From assembly GCA_905160935.1 (NCBI GenBank), contig CAJHZI010000547.1, positions 3,217,501 through 3,281,500 on the forward strand: 64,000 nucleotides of DNA. Direction: 5' to 3'. The DNA comes from Enchytraeus crypticus (taxonomy: Eukaryota > Annelida > Clitellata > Enchytraeida > Enchytraeidae). Under the pieces are notes generated by a model, which worked only from the letters and a program-made list of their open reading frames with translations, ran no database searches and was not told the origin of the DNA. The translations under genes and the position numbers were made by a program. Shown here piece by piece: positions 1-10,445 of this stretch (its first letter is position 1; each line of letters begins with the position of its first letter).

Positions 1-1300
1 GAGCCCAGACTCTAGCCGAACCCGAACCGAACCCGAACCCAGACTTCGTCCAAGCCGAACTGAACCAAACTCTTGGAGTTCCTTTCTTCTTCATCAGCCT
101 GACATTGAATAAAGATAGTAAGAACAATACAAATATACATGTATATTAGTTTCTGCATTTACATGTCTTACAGTATCTAACAGCATATATTCAGCTAAGG
201 CTGGTTCCGACACAAATTCTAAAATGGTAGCGGTACAAAGGAATGGTAGCGGGAAGCGAGACGGGCCTACAGAAGATAATGGATAGCCTGAATGATACGG
301 CATTGAAATATGGAATGAAGATTACCATCAAAGAGACAAAAGTGATGAGAGTATCCCATAAGAATCTGAAAATGCTTGACTCGATCTAGGTGGATTTGTT
401 CTTGTGAAATTCAAATTATGAATTTTTTCTAATTTTAGTGTGCTACCTTAATATTTTTGCAGCCAGATTTACAAATAATTATATATGACATTCGATATGT
501 GTTAAGGCTCTCTGGAGTAAATATTTTGCACCATAGCAATGCAATAATTTCGTAACTATTTTCGTAACTTCATAATTGATCTGAGAGTTTCAAATTGGAA
601 AACCTAAGGCAAATTATGAAGCTTATTACTGGTCAGTTGATAGCAAACGGTGTATATTATGATCATTTTTCTATGGAAGTACACGTGTTTACTAAATCAT
701 CTTTATTTGACATTTTTATGTTACTAAATTGCACTTTGTCTCTGAAATATTGGATCAAATTTTAGCCAAGACATTTCCTCTTAATTATGGACGTATCTAA
801 TATATAGGCCTACAGTGACAATAAAAATTTAAAAATTGATGAAGCTTTCTATTTGCTCGTTATAATCAAGGAAAATATTTCAGATACAATCATATAGCTA
901 ATTATCTATATTATGAACATTTGTTGGTCAACTAACAATATTTTAGAAATTTGTAGGAATAAATTCCACTTCTCTCCTTTTTTCATTGTCATATTTTTAC
1001 CCAGGTGAAAAAATGTGGCAGCTATTATGATTTAATGAATTTTTAGCATATTTACCATAAACCCTTAAAAGGGTTTATGTTTGTCATAACCATGATTATT
1101 GTAAGTAAAGTTGAATGACTGCAACATTATCCAAACCAAACCATTTCGAACTCGAATCGAACTCTTGCAAGTTGGAAAGCCAGCCGAACCCGAACCTAAC
1201 CCGAACCCTTGTTAGAACCGAACCCGAACCGAACCGAACTTTCATTTTCACCGAACCGAACCCGAACTCTGGAAATTCATAAAATTCCCATCTCTACTCT
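1..1300. mobile_element. Probable degraded hAT-like element with CCGAAC-rich ends
   Basis: Both ends of this stretch (1-70 and 1140-1280) are built from CCGAAC/CCCGAAC repeats. The right end closes with AATTCCCATCTCTA, whose reverse complement resembles hAT-type termini (AGAGATGGGAATT). The middle is AT-rich with no readable transposase. The left end is cut by the window edge, so target duplications cannot be tested. Class assignment is inference. Confidence 0.35.
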
Positions 1301-1305
1301 AAATC

Positions 1306-1440
1306 ATACAGTTTAAAAATCCCGCAACAGTAAGAGACATTAGTAAGAAGATCCATGAAGTTTTACAGAAAGCATCTGCCGAAGAACAGAGATTTCCAGA
1401 TGATTACCAGATTGTTCTGTTAAAAGTTTCTCAAGACGTC
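1306..1440 (+). pseudogene. Short unrecognised open stretch, possibly a decayed ORF
   Basis: One + frame stays open for about 45 codons (containing ATVRDISKKIHEVLQ) and ends at TAG 1441. The same frame resumes with a cysteine-containing stretch before stopping again. I do not recognise the family. It lies between a transposon end and the first SNAP-25 exon, so it may be transposon-derived or an unassigned exon. Confidence 0.2.
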
Positions 1441-2181
1441 TAGAGATGCAGCACCTGCAGTATCTGTGGGACTCACTGTGTCAAAGGATATCCTAAAGGG
1501 TTATCCCACCAAAACAACAAAGGGATTTCCCTAGGGCCCCTGAAAAGTTAATTATGTGCCGGAGCTGGGTGAAAATTGGCTGCTTGAAATTCATGAAAAT
1601 CGACTACAAATTTGCTATTAGTCGTGGAAAGGAAATCGGTCAATTCAAACTCAGATCGGAAACGGAAAGGGAACATTCTCAGACCGGTCAACAGTCGTGA
1701 CACTGTTATAGTCGTTACAAAAAGTTAACTTTACAGTGCTCCACTGAATCATGGGGTGTCAAAACTCTTCCTCCTTCTGGAAAAATGGGAGGTTTTAAAC
1801 AAGGTAGCTTCTTTTTTAATAAGGTAGCTTCCTTTTCTGTTGTTATGATCTCACACATGTCATGCAGCATTTTGTCGCTCATTCCAGTACTATCTGAGCC
1901 TGACGTTGTTTAACTTTGTTTATTGATATGCATGCGAAACTAACCGTGAAAGCTTTCTAGCGCTGAAGACCAGAAAGCTGTAGCGCGATCCATTAAATAT
2001 CTGGAGAATGTGTACAATTGAGCCCTGTAAAGGCCTTATTGTTTCTAATATTGTTATAATAGCAATTATAATTAATAATAATAATAATAATAATAATTTA
2101 TTATTGTTAATATGAATTATGCATTTGAAATTTTTTTTAGTGTTTTATAATTATATTTTTTGTTATTTCATGGTGGTACAG

Positions 2182-2316
2182 GTCAAAGAACTTTGAGAAG
2201 AGCGGAGATTACGCCAATGCGTGGAAGAAGAACGAGGACGGAAAAGTGAACACAAATGGACCTCGCGTTGTAGTGGGTGATGGTAACGTTGGACCACAAG
2301 GTGGATTTATTACTAG
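2182..2316 (+). CDS. SNAP25: SNAP-25 exon: linker to start of second SNARE helix
   Basis: The acceptor is GGTACAG and the donor is AG|GTATGA. The exon encodes [17 protein letters not shown] and ends in GGFITR, matching the linker just before the C-terminal SNARE motif. It starts with one base completing a codon and leaves two bases (AG) for the next exon. Confidence 0.88.
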
Positions 2317-5300
2317 GTATGACTACTATTGTGTAACTTATGACTATCCCCGTGTTGTGCTCGGGTGTGGTTGAACCACTGCAGAATAGGGCAACCGCAA
2401 ACAATCTTCTGCGTGTACATAAGGGGCGACTAAGACAGCCGTTGAGGATGGCAAGAGGGGACCCACCTCACCATTAAATATATTCCTTCGTGATTAAATG
2501 GTAATTAATCCATCTAACTGAGGAAGGCAACTTGAGACCACCTCAGAAACCATACTTTTCCCAAGCTATAGGCTACATAAGGTATGGATAATAATACATG
2601 ATTATCAAAAACTTCTGTTAGAAAGCTGTAAAGTCAATGTTAACGTCAGTTTCATCTTTCGAAAGCGATATCAGTGACGGGTGAGCCCAGGATATGAAGC
2701 CACATACATACTGATCCGCGATCGTGTATTTTACCGACATTACGACTGGCTCCTGCGTGTGGCGATGTCGCATTAAGCATAACTCTTCACTTATAAGAAG
2801 CATATTTTCGAAGTCATGAAAAATCTTATTTTATTGTATTGTATCGAAACGTATCGTGTTGTGTTTTACAGTATTTTATTGTAGCATATTTTGTTTGTAG
2901 GATAACAAATGATGCTCGGGAGGATGAGATGGAACAGAACATGGGAGAAGTATTGTATTTATAATGTATTGTTTGTAGGATAACGAATGATTCTCGGGAG
3001 GATGAGATGGAACAGAACATAGGAGAAGTACTGTATTATATTGTATTGTTTGTAGGATAACGAATGATGCTCGGGAGGATGAGATGGAGCTGAACATAGG
3101 AGAAGTATTGTATTGTTTGTAGGATAACGAATGATGCTCGGGAGGATGAGATGGAACAGAACATAGGAGAAGTATTGTATTAAAATGTATTGTTTGTAGA
3201 GTAACGAATGATGCTCGAGAGGATGAGATGGAACAGAACATAGGAGAAGTATTGTATTATAATGTATTGTTTGTAGGATAACGAATGATGCTCGGGAGGA
3301 TGAGATGGAACAGAACATAGGAGAAGTATTGTAGTATAATGTATTGTTTGTAGGATAACGAATGATGCGCGGGAGGATGAGATGGAGCAGAACATGGGAG
3401 AAGTGAGCAACATGCTGGGTAACCTGCGCAACATGGCGGTGGACATGAGCAACGAGATAGACTCTCAAAACAAACAGATAGACAGAATTAATGTGCAGGT
3501 ATGTCTATCAATCAATCACTTAATTAATGAGATAATAATGTATGTGATTAACTTTCCAGTTAAGCTGAGTGATAGGATCGATGCGCAGGTCACATAATCA
3601 GTTACATACTGATCAGTTGTGTTAAATGTTCGAGCAGGCCGATGTAAATCTGCTTATCAATCAATCAATCATTCACTTAATTAATGTGATAATAGTTAGC
3701 TGAAGCGGATTCGTAGAGCAGGCAGATGCAAAGGGATAATCTAATTAAATCAATCAGTCAATCAAAGAAGTAGCAGTCAGATCAATCAGTCAATCAAAGA
3801 AGTGACAATCAGATCAATCAGTCAATCAAAGAAGTAGCAATCAGTCAATCAGCCAATCAAAGAAGTAGCAATCAGTCAGTCAGCCAATCAAAGAAGTACC
3901 AATCAGATCAATCAGTCAATCAAAGAAGTGACAATCAGATTAATTAGTCAATAAAAAAAGTAGCAATCAGTCAATCAGCCAATCAAAGAAGTACCAGTCA
4001 GATCAATCAGTCAGTCAAAGAAGTAGCAGTCAGATCAATCAGTCAATCAAAGAAGTAGCAATCAGCCAATCAAAGAAGTACCAGTCAGATCAATCAGTCA
4101 ATTAAAGAAGTAGCAGTCAGATCAATCAGTCAATCAAAGAAGTAACCATCAGCCAATCAATGAAGTACCAGTAAGATCAATCAGTCAATTAAAGAAGTAG
4201 CAGTCAGATCAATCAGTCAATCAAAGAAGTAACCATCAGCCAATCAATGAAGTACCAGTAAGATCAAGCAGCCAATCAAAGAAGTAGGAATCAGATCAAT
4301 CAGCTAATCAAAGAAGTAGCAATCAGTCAATCAAAGAAGTAGCAGTCAGTCAATCAGCCAATCAAAGAAGTAGCAATCAGTCAATCAGCCAATCAAAGAA
4401 GTACATGTCAGATTAATCAGTCAATTAAAGAAGTAGCAGTCAGATCAATCAGTCAATCAAAGAAGTAACAATCAGTCAATCAGCCAATCAATGAAGTACC
4501 AGTAAGATCAAGCAGCCAATCAAAGAAGTAGCAATCAGATCAATCAGCTAATCAAAGAAGTAGCAATCAGTCAATCAAAGAAGTAGCAGTCAGTCAATCA
4601 GCCAATCAAAGAAGTAGCAGTCAGTCGATCAGTCAATCAAAGAAGTAGCAGTCAGGTAACTTACAGAACAGATAGGCAACTAGTAAAGGGTTAATATATA
4701 AATTAAACCCTTAGAACAAGTCGTTGTTGTTGTTGCTCTTCGACCGATTGTGTGTTGATTCACTACTGGCTAAAACTGTTATTTAGTGAACGACCCCAAC
4801 GTTGCTTGTTTCAGATTGCTTTTCATTCTGTTCCAAATTTGTACTTACATAGAAATGTATTAAGTGTTAATCTATATTGTACATTTATAATTTTCTAATA
4901 ACTTGAGTAATTTTAGAGTTAATATATTTAGACCATGTGCTTTAAGATATATGCGGTACTTTCGGCCAGTGTACTTCTTAAGAAATGGGGAATGCATGTT
5001 GCTGTGTTAGCTGCAAGGCATTGTTACTAACTTTCAGTTTAGTTTCCAGAAATATTATGCCGTTTTTGCCTAGCTTTAATTTTCATTGAAATCGTGTCTA
5101 AGTCCGGTATAAGCTTAAATAATCTGCCTTCGATTAAAATATGATAGTTTTTTTGAGTTGTTGTGGTTGCCGCTAACTAACCTACCGCTTTTCTATCATA
5201 GTTTTGTTTTAAAGGAATCTAATATTCTAATAAATTATTTTTGATGTTATTTACTCTTATAATTATAATTATTTAACGAGGTTGATGATTTATATATTAG

Positions 5301-8300
5301 TGTTTGTTATTCTGCTTGATCCATAATTCCTCTCTATAAAGTCCTGTTGGCTTATCTGATAGATATGATTTAGTTTATCAATAAATTAACAACGCATGGT
5401 AATGAGATCAAGAGAGGTGATGGCGCTAAGAAACAACTAATAAAAGGATAGCAAAACTGTTCAGTCTTAAGAAATAAGCTACTGTTTTCTTTCAATAGTG
5501 TTTATTCAAAGGAAGAGTTTTGGGGCACGAATTCCTATTCGCATTCTTCGATTCTACTCTTATATGAGCACTCCATCGATCAGCCTGTTGATACTATTAC
5601 AAACGTTGACTTGGACCACTTATGATGTAGACCTTCTGAAACAATTTCACGTTGCCTCATTCATCACTTGTGTGACGAAACAATGACTTTTCATAAAGTT
5701 CCCGGAATCCGAACGAGGTAGTGTATAATAGAGCTTTATAAGAAAATGATTCGAACGTGGACACTGCATGAGACAGTAGAACTAAGGAATATTTATATTA
5801 TTATCCTTGCAGAACTGACCGGCCTACTTCTAATTGTTGCAGATTTAAAATAAATATATCTGGTGTATTTGCTTTAGGCTTCTACTAACGAGGAGAGGAT
5901 AAAAGCTGCTAATACACGCGCAAGCAAACTCCTCAAGGATTAAGGATTATAAACTTACTTGTTGTAACATTGCTCGAACGTTTCGTGTATCGATAAGCCG
6001 CCATTTCCGTTCAATTCCTGCACGCTCTAATGTCTATCATACTAGCTCCTCAGACATGTAGGTCAACTCAGTGGCGGGTGTCAACTAATCAGTTGACTTG
6101 GACGAGGAGACTGTAAAATAACTGAATATAATGATTTATATTGAATATTGCTGCTAGTTGAATTATTTTAACTAAAATAACGACATCCGCGAGGTTGTGG
6201 GCGGAACTCCCTGCCGGAACTCTCGTTGAGATCGTCACTGGATCAGCGCGAGATAGATTCGATTTTGTAGAGGATTTTATCTAGTTGCATTATTACACGG
6301 CTGCGGGCTTGTTTCTGTTTCTTGTTTGCTTTTATTGATTGTCTGAGTTAGACGACTTGTCTGCGTTAGAATTCTAACGACCACTTCTTCCTTCGCGTTG
6401 TGCATTTATCGGCCGCCCTTCGTGTATTATATTTTATCGTTGTTAGCTTTCCTAGTTAGCATTCCTTTCTTGTACAATTTCATCGTTGCTGTACTTGCTT
6501 CAATAGATTATTTGTTGCTGAACTGATTCTGTGTTGAATATGTTTTATGTTGCTAAAGATCAAGTGGTTAAATAATGTATCCAGTTAATGTAATTATTAA
6601 ACTGATTGTCGGCATAGCTTTCTATATATTTTTTATTGTGGCGCTTAATGCAGAGCTTTCTGTCGAATGAATCAATATTATTTCTCTTTGTTTTATGTAA
6701 TGACTTCATAAGTGTAACAGCAGAGATAAAATACATTTTTACTATACTATCAGCAGAAAATAAATCATGTTACTCCCTTTAAATAGTATAATGCTACATG
6801 TGAACTATTTAATAATACTATAATGAGTTTTGAATAAATTAAGAGGATTTGTTCAAAAGTGCTTACTGTTGGATTGGGCAGAACATATTGTGAGTGTTAG
6901 TTGTTGTAGTGGACGCAATTTGTTTACTGTAGTAATGAATATAGTTTCTAATGTAAATTGAATCTATCACATGATATTGTTAAATATCATGTGATAGATT
7001 TTTGCCTATTTTTGGTTTACATTTTCGCCGACGCAATTTGATTTATCATTATTTTTACTTAAGTAAGTGAAAACTTATTGTAGGCAAAATAATTTTTCTT
7101 AAATCTTGAAAAGTCTTAAGGCACTAAGTCATATAACTTATGTGAATGTAATCATGTTCGCAATGTTATGTGATTTTATAGTATAGGCTATACCTGCAAC
7201 TACATTTTATTGATCTTTCTTATCTGTGCACTGTGTAGTTTGATCGCTTTTATATACCGACGAAATCAATTATTTTCCAGATTATACAGTATATGAAATC
7301 TTATATATTATATAATCTAATTTTCGTCCTAAAATCGCAAAAATTATTCTTACAAGTTTTAGGGATCACTGAACTAGATTTTTTATTAGACCCAGTTTTC
7401 GTCCGTTTGGGGTTCAAACGCAGCCGAGCACTTAAAGTGTTGCCTATTCGTCAGGTAAAGTAAGCAAGTATTATGAAAATTATGACCAATCGCGTAAGTA
7501 TATTCAAAATTATTATTTACAACAATTTTATATGTATGCTTTAACAATACATTGACGTCAGTCAATTTTTGAAGTGACATTTTTACCCGTGGTGGAGCAA
7601 TTTGCTTAGTCTCTGGTTCTCTGTATTGAATCGTCAATTAAATGCTGCATTGTATAGCTAGTTTAGAAATGCTTTTCTCGGCTGTCTATGTGGCACAGCT
7701 TTGCTTTTAGATCTGTTACATAATTCTTTGCATATTTTGGTCTTCGTCGTCTTTATTAGTGTATTTGTAGTCAAAACATTTCTCTTTAGAAATGTTTATA
7801 ATTTGCCTTTTGTTTCCTACGGCGATAATTTAGGCCTATATATACCTTTGATTGTGCTTCCTTGTGAACAAATATGAGTAAGCTGTAGATGGATCTGATG
7901 TCTCCTACCTAGTCGTTAAGTTTTATTCATATTATTCACATTTATTATCGGATTTCTATTAAATCCACCAGTTTTATAATTTACATTTACTATTGAAAGC
8001 ATTTTCGTCGGTGTAGCTTATTTGATGTGAAGCTTCGATGTTCTGCTGGTGGAATCTCTGTGGTACTGAAGCAGATGTTCTTTAAGTCCCTGATTTTGGC
8101 TTCGTGTGTATAGCCTGACGTTAAATCTTGATTAATTGAATTATCTATTGATCTTCATTATCTTGATTTAATTATTGATAGCATGTTTTTCCATTTTCTT
8201 GATTGATTTATTTATTTTCTGGTTTTCATGGTCTTAAATCATAATTGACTGATTGATTTCATGGTTTTCATATTCGTGCACGTTCTCTGACGCCAACGCG

Positions 8301-8996
8301 TTTATTATGGGTTCTTCTATTATCGCAGAATGGCATGCATGATTTATCTGCATAATTAATTTATAAATGCATGGATTCGTTTTTACTAACTTAAAACAAT
8401 TGTTTGATATGATGTATGTACTAGTAATGTCAGCACATTAATAATTTATAAAGTAAATTTTACTGGTTGAGTTTTAGCATATACTTGAATTTCTATTCAA
8501 TGATTTATTTGATTTAATTTTTTAAATGTCATTTTGTTTTTAATTGCTACTTCCACAAACGTTCAAGTTGTAGTATTATTCTAGTATATTGTTATACTTT
8601 ATCGATAGAGCGTCATGCCTTTTTACAATTTCAGATTAGTCTTGTTTTGACTGTGACGGTGTTTCTGAAGTAGTATCTTGATGATAGGGACCATAATCAC
8701 AGCATTAACTGATCAATTAGCGAGACATAGCCTTCATAAAATTTATCATATTCGTTATTTTATTGTGTAATCAGGTGACTATGTATGTATGATTAAGTTC
8801 TTTTATCTTAGTTTATAAATGATAAATTATATTTCATGATTTTAGTTTGTACATACTTTGTTTCTATTCGTTAGTTGATGCATATTATTTTACTGATGTT
8901 GTTGTTGTTGCACGTTCTAAACGTTGCTAGACTCAGAGCTTAGATGGTCGACTTCAGGCTGCGAACAAGAGAGCGAATCAGATTCTCAAACAATAA
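2182..8996 (+). CDS. SNAP25: SNAP-25-type Qc-SNARE, 3' part of gene, alternative last exons
   Basis: Exons seen: 2182-2316, 3354-3498, then either 5878-5943 or 8931-8996. The phases join cleanly (2/1, 0, 0). Joined, they encode the end of the linker and the C-terminal Qc-SNARE helix of a SNAP-25/SNAP-23-type protein. Family-typical strings include [28 protein letters not shown] and [13 protein letters not shown], with the central zero-layer glutamine in DSQN. The family forms the plasma-membrane four-helix fusion complex with syntaxin and synaptobrevin. The N-terminal SNARE helix and the cysteine-rich palmitoylation loop lie upstream of the window. Protein ends directly at the SNARE helix, as in SNAP-25/23 rather than SNAP-47. 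Oddities are a tandem array of decoy splice acceptors before exon 3354 and two interchangeable terminal exons. Confidence 0.9.
2350..2590 (+). repeat. Dispersed repeat piece (AGGAAGGCAA...ACCACCTCAGAAACCATA)
   Basis: The stretch around 2520-2560 (AGGAAGGCAACTTGAGACC, CCTCAGAAACCATA) recurs in diverged form near 32145-32190 (+), 13725-13810 (-) and 63080-63130 (-). This is an interspersed element, probably a LINE tail of the family whose other piece lies at 41960-42245. No coding frame survives. Confidence 0.45.
2622..2755 (-). mobile_element. tRNA-derived SINE, family A
   Basis: This is a diverged reverse-strand copy of the element repeated across the window. Hallmarks on the minus strand are GGAGCCAGT, a GTAAAATACACGAT segment, a B-box-like segment, and a tail reading AACTGACGTTAACATTGACT. 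It sits in the SNAP-25 intron. Confidence 0.7.
2884..3353 (+). repeat. Tandem array of decoy 3' splice sites plus exon start
   Basis: Six imperfect copies carry TTTGTAG followed by the first ~49 bases of exon 3354-3498 (GATAACGAATGATGCTCGGG and on). The exon-like parts begin at 2901, 2979, 3055, 3123, 3200 and 3277; the real exon begins at 3354. Spacings are 78, 76, 68, 77, 77 and 77 bp. Each keeps the pyrimidine-rich run and AG, and most end in GAA|GTATTG, which could act as a weak donor. Copies differ by a few substitutions, so the array is recent. Confidence 0.9.
3354..3498 (+). CDS. SNAP25: SNAP-25 exon: central Qc-SNARE helix
   Basis: This is the last copy of the upstream tandem array and the only one continuing into the full SNARE sequence. 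It encodes the helix through the zero layer ([13 protein letters not shown]) and ends NVQ before the donor CAG|GTATGT. It is 145 nt long: one base completes the preceding codon, then 48 codons, leaving phase 0 for either terminal exon. Confidence 0.9.
3660..4660 (+). repeat. Minisatellite in SNAP-25 intron
   Basis: About 1 kb of imperfect tandem repeats is built on CAATCAAAGAAGTAGCAGTC and GATCAATCAGT, with units of roughly 20-35 bp and higher-order repetition. No open frame or splice signal is obvious. A shorter CAATCAATCA tract precedes it. Confidence 0.85.
4661..5877 (+). other. SNAP-25 intron, AT-rich, no recognised gene
   Basis: Apart from short chance ORFs I see no conserved coding signal. 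The stretch before 5877 ends in a normal acceptor context (TATTTGCTTTAG). Confidence 0.6.
5878..5943 (+). CDS. SNAP25: SNAP-25 terminal exon A
   Basis: The acceptor is GCTTTAG. The exon has 21 sense codons plus TAA, starting [15 protein letters not shown] and ending KLLKD. This is the end of the Qc-SNARE helix, with the characteristic ANxRAxxLL pattern. It is in phase with exon 3354-3498. A second exon of the same length at 8931-8996 can replace it. Confidence 0.88.
   Translation, partial: ASTNEERIKAANTRASKLLKD
5944..8930 (+). other. 3'UTR of exon A and intron to exon B
   Basis: The stretch is AT-rich without a convincing coding region. It contains the hairpin at 6962-7000 and several AATAAA-like hexamers (for example near 6758 and 6832) that could end the exon A transcript. 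A slightly more GC-rich patch lies at 6180-6260. Confidence 0.4.
6962..7000. repeat. 17-bp-arm hairpin
   Basis: ATCTATCACATGATATT is followed by GTTA and then its reverse complement, giving a perfect stem-loop in the long intron/3'UTR between the two SNAP-25 terminal exons. Confidence 0.8.
8931..8996 (+). CDS. SNAP25: SNAP-25 alternative terminal exon B
   Basis: The acceptor is ACGTTGCTAG. The exon has 21 sense codons plus TAA, identical in length to exon A, reading [19 protein letters not shown] and then KQ. Matches to exon A fall at helix positions (R-x-x-AAN-x-RA-x-x-(L/I)L-K), as expected for a paralogous exon rather than chance. It is phase 0 at its start, so it joins exon 3354-3498 directly. 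I infer mutually exclusive 3' terminal exons. Confidence 0.82.
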   Translation, partial: TQSLDGRLQAANKRANQILKQ

Positions 8997-9140
8997 ACAG
9001 CATTGATCAGATCTTCTCCGTATACAGAACTGATCAGATTTTCTCTATGAACAGCATTGATCAGATCTTCTCCGTATACAGAACTGATCAGATCTGCTCT
9101 ATAAACAGCATTGATCAGATCTTCTCTATGAACTCTCTCA
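8997..9140 (+). repeat. Tandem repeat in 3'UTR directly after exon B stop
   Basis: About 2.5 copies of a unit of roughly 60 bp contain AACAGCATTGATCAGATCTT and GTATACAGAACTGATCAGAT. It is rich in TGATCA palindromes and begins within three bases of the stop codon. Confidence 0.75.
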
Positions 9141-10180
9141 TTCCTCCTCTACCGTCAACCGTTGCTCGGTTGACCTGTTAGATAAAATTAATTTCATGCA
9201 CTCAGCTGCAGGCTTATTATCAAGTGCTCGAATTTCTGGCAGCGTAAAAACGGTATTGTTAATGTATGATGTTCCTTTAAAGCTCTTGATTTTATAGTAC
9301 TGAATAAATCGAAAAGAGCGTGGTTGAATTAGGCCTATTAAAATTAGTAAATTTTTTGGGATATTGGCCTCGTTATGTCTGTTCGGCTCTTGCTAACAAT
9401 CTAGAGCCCTAGTGTCTATTACACCTGTTACATGGGAGGTTTTTAATTTAAAATTAAAGTAGTGAATAATGTAAATATTCTAAAATATTACGTTATATAA
9501 ATTCTTTCAATCAAAACTGGTAGAATATTTTGGAAGTTTCAGTAAAACAATGTACTCTATGTACAACAATGTACGCTCTGCTGATAAAATCTGTATACCT
9601 GTTATAAGTTTATGTTTTAATAAACATGTAACAGTAAGCCATGGGCTACTGTACATTACTGTATTTCAATCAAAGATAGAGTATTTCTTTTATTCTACGA
9701 TTACAATATACGACTTTAAGATAGTTTAGACATTAAAAAGTATTCTAAGTTCTTTGCTCAAAATTGTTGACTATTATATTTAATCAATAAATTCTGCTGA
9801 TTAAAAAACGCTTTACTTTTTGTGTAACATTTGTAAAAATTGTATACAAAAAATTATCATAGCAAAATTAACGTCAAACTTAGGCCTACTTGGTATTTGT
9901 TTAGCAAATATAATTTTATTTTGCTCAAATATTAAGTTAAAGCATAAATAGCTAAATAGGCTTATAACCAATTGTAACTTCAATTTTCATTCCTTTTGAC
10001 TTGCATCACATATAAGCTATAACCAACATCACATTCTCAACAGATATTATTGGTCAATAGCAATTTTACTATATTTTGTTCATAAATGAATAACGTCTTT
10101 CCTTAATTAGAGTGATTAATGAATAAAATAGTTAAAACTATAATTATGCTTGTTAATCTATATGAGTTCTTGGTCGCATT
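9141..10180. other. AT-rich 3' flank of the SNAP-25 gene
   Basis: No coding signal is evident. AATAAA hexamers occur near 9302, 9617 and 9785 and are candidates for polyadenylation of the exon B transcript. Confidence 0.35.
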
Positions 10181-10189
10181 CAACGTCGT

Positions 10190-10445
10190 TACGATCATGC
10201 AGTCTTTGACTTGGTATGATCATGCAGTCTTTGACTAGGTATGATCATGCAGTCTTTGACTAGGTATGATCATGCAGCCTTTGACTAGGTACGATCATGC
10301 AGCCTTTGACTAGGTATGATCATGCAGTCTTTGACTAGGTACGATCATGCAGTCTTTGACTAGGTACGATCATGCAGTCTTTGACTAGGTACGATCATGC
10401 AGTCTTTGACTAGGTACGATCATGCAGTCTTTGACTAGGTACGGC
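10190..10445 (+). repeat. 25-bp minisatellite
   Basis: About ten nearly identical copies of a 25-bp unit contain GATCATGCAGTCTTTGACTA. Copies differ mainly by T/C in TAGGTAYG and T/C in CAGYCT. It lies between the convergent SNAP-25 and peptidase genes. Confidence 0.9.

Noticed and set aside
2826-3468. Several minus-strand ORFs with repeated [17 protein letters not shown]
   Set aside because: Antisense shadow of the SNAP-25 acceptor/exon array.
10190-10445. Regular 25-bp repeats considered as a CRISPR array
   Set aside because: No spacers: copies are contiguous. The genome is animal, so these are minisatellite units.
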